Source: Actinomycetota bacterium | GTDB taxonomy: Bacteria; Actinomycetota; Coriobacteriia; Anaerosomatales; JAHIQC01 | NCBI GenBank assembly: GCA_018902765.1 | Contig: JAHIQC010000129.1 | Span: 1 to 5,864 of the forward strand | Length of the DNA stretch: 5,864 nucleotides | Direction of reading: 5' to 3' | Part shown: positions 5,270 to 5,864 of the stretch, in pieces | Position numbering within the stretch: the stretch's first letter is position 1 | Layout: every line of letters begins with the position of its first letter | Position numbers and translations under genes: made by a program | Notes under the pieces: model-generated | The model's database searches: none | What the model was told of the DNA's origin: nothing | What the model saw: only the letters and a program-made list of their open reading frames with translations

Positions 5270-5294
5270 TACGCGCGCCGTCTTGGGAAGACAA
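5266..5294 (-). promoter_or_regulatory. Sigma70-like promoter of the tetR-ABC operon
   Basis: On the minus strand TTGTCT (5294-5289) serves as -35, matching TTGACA at 4 of 6, and TATTAT (5271-5266) as -10, matching TATAAT at 5 of 6. The spacer is exactly 17 bp. Transcription should start near 5258-5260, at the centre of the operator palindrome. Confidence 0.75.
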
Positions 5295-5315
5295 GTGGTG
5301 GCGCTTGCGGTATCC

Positions 5316-5378
5316 CGTAGACAGAGTCCGCCGTCCGCCATGAGCTGGGAAGCCTGGCACCAAGAGCGCGGGTCTACG
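5316..5378. repeat. Small repeats in the gap after the HTH gene
   Basis: CGTAGAC (5316-5322) and GTCTACG (5372-5378) are 7-bp inverted arms with about 49 bases between them; the right arm includes the TAG stop of the HTH gene. Inside the loop GTCCGCC occurs twice in tandem (5326-5339). No T-tailed hairpin is seen, so this is at most a weak transcript-end structure, and the repeats may be chance. Confidence 0.25.
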
Positions 5379-5864
5379 CCTGTCCCATCTCCTGGGCAAC
5401 AGCAATGATTCGATGCTCGAAGTAGGCACGCCGCCCCACGTTGGTTCTCAAGCGCGTCCGATCACCATTGGTCTTTCGAAGGGTCGCGGGGTAGTAGAGC
5501 CCGTCTCGCTCTCGACGCATATAGACCACGCCATCCTCCACTTTGAGCTTTCCGGAACGCAGGTGGTCTCGAATCTCAGGGTCTCGAGATCTGTAGGTCG
5601 CTGAGCCTGCCGTCCGATAGGCCGCTTTGCCTTCTGCGGCGACGAACGGCTGTCCGTTTCGCGTGTCGGCGTTTGTTCCTTGCGCGCCTGCGACGCGGGG
5701 ATTCATGGAGACACCCAGGTCACACCCGAGCGCGTTGGCGATCTCCACAAGGCTTCTCATCGTGAAGTTGGTGTTGCCTCTGAGGATATTTGTGACCCGT
5801 GCCGAACTCACGCCGAGGAGTCCGGCGAGTTGCGACCTGTTGAGACCCATGTCGAGCATGCGGT
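5374..5864 (-). CDS. XRE-family HTH protein with unrecognised C-terminal domain (5' end outside window)
   Basis: The frame is open to the window edge, so the start is not certain; the ATG at 5859 gives 161 residues, but family members usually have some residues before the first helix, so the true start is probably to the right. Numbering from that ATG, residues 5-50 form an XRE helix-turn-helix: LNRSQLAGLLGVSSARVTNIL, then NFTMRSLVEIANALG. A linker (52-75) leads to a basic C-terminal part with VEDGVVYMRRERDGLYYPATLR (108-128) and FEHRIIAVAQEMG (147-159). That end loosely resembles the V.R.....R.HRIIA.A segment before the catalytic core in phage HNH-type proteins, but no HNH core follows and I do not assign it. 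The protein could be a phage-type or toxin-antitoxin-type regulator. It lies 104 nt upstream of the tetR promoter region on the same strand. Confidence 0.8.
   Translation of the reverse strand, partial: RMLDMGLNRSQLAGLLGVSSARVTNILRGNTNFTMRSLVEIANALGCDLGVSMNPRVAGAQGTNADTRNGQPFVAAEGKAAYRTAGSATYRSRDPEIRDHLRSGKLKVEDGVVYMRRERDGLYYPATLRKTNGDRTRLRTNVGRRAYFEHRIIAVAQEMGQA

Noticed and set aside
5280..5292. GTCTT/AAGAC hairpin next to the tetR -35 box
   Set aside because: Only 5-bp arms; the overlap with the -35 region explains no function and the neighbouring 23-bp operator is far stronger.
1..5864. tRNA, rRNA, CRISPR array, insertion sequence or integrase attachment site
   Set aside because: No clover-leaf candidate, no regularly spaced repeats, no transposase or integrase motif and no terminal repeats were seen on reading both strands by eye.

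Overview
The window is G+C-rich by eye. It is densely packed, with short intergenic gaps, GTG as well as ATG starts, strong purine-rich Shine-Dalgarno (SD) sites and several stop/start overlaps. This suggests a chromosome segment from a high-GC bacterium, most plausibly an actinobacterium (perhaps an anaerobic or environmental lineage). The taxonomic call is an inference from composition and gene style; no marker gene is present. No rRNA, tRNA, CRISPR array or insertion sequence was seen.

Layout. Positions 1-781 (+): the C-terminal part of a TIGR04076-type small protein, then a DEDDh 3'-5' exonuclease whose SD lies in the end of the first gene. Positions 786-1037 (-): a small protein resembling a heavy-metal-associated (HMA) domain but with no cysteines, convergent with the exonuclease; both stop codons lie in one short inverted repeat. 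Positions 1178-2916 (-): a three-gene overlapping cluster, read as an XRE-HTH/MNT nucleotidyltransferase antitoxin, then a HepT-type HEPN RNase toxin, then a spermidine-synthase-fold SAM-dependent methyltransferase-like protein. Positions 3061-5224 (-): a GTG-started TetR repressor, then an ABC ATPase, then an ABC-2 permease, joined by 4-nt and 1-nt overlaps. A near-consensus promoter precedes tetR, overlapped by a perfect 23-bp operator palindrome. Positions 5374-5864 (-): an XRE-HTH protein with an unrecognised C-terminal domain, running off the right edge.

How the genes work together. The TetR/ABC set looks like a self-repressed, inducible export or resistance operon: ligand binding would release TetR from the operator over its own promoter and raise transporter synthesis. 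The MNT/HEPN pair looks like a MntA-HepT toxin-antitoxin system, in which the antitoxin AMPylates the toxin at the tyrosine of its RX4HXY motif. The antitoxin here carries its own DNA-binding domain, and its upstream region has an inverted repeat and a repeated half-site that could be its operator. The appended methyltransferase-like gene is the least conventional part of that cluster.

The points most worth a second look are the HTH-fused antitoxin with its candidate operator and possible leaderless start, the coupled methyltransferase-like gene, and the HMA-like protein with Ser-x-x-Ser in place of Cys-x-x-Cys. No wholly new system could be established from sequence alone.
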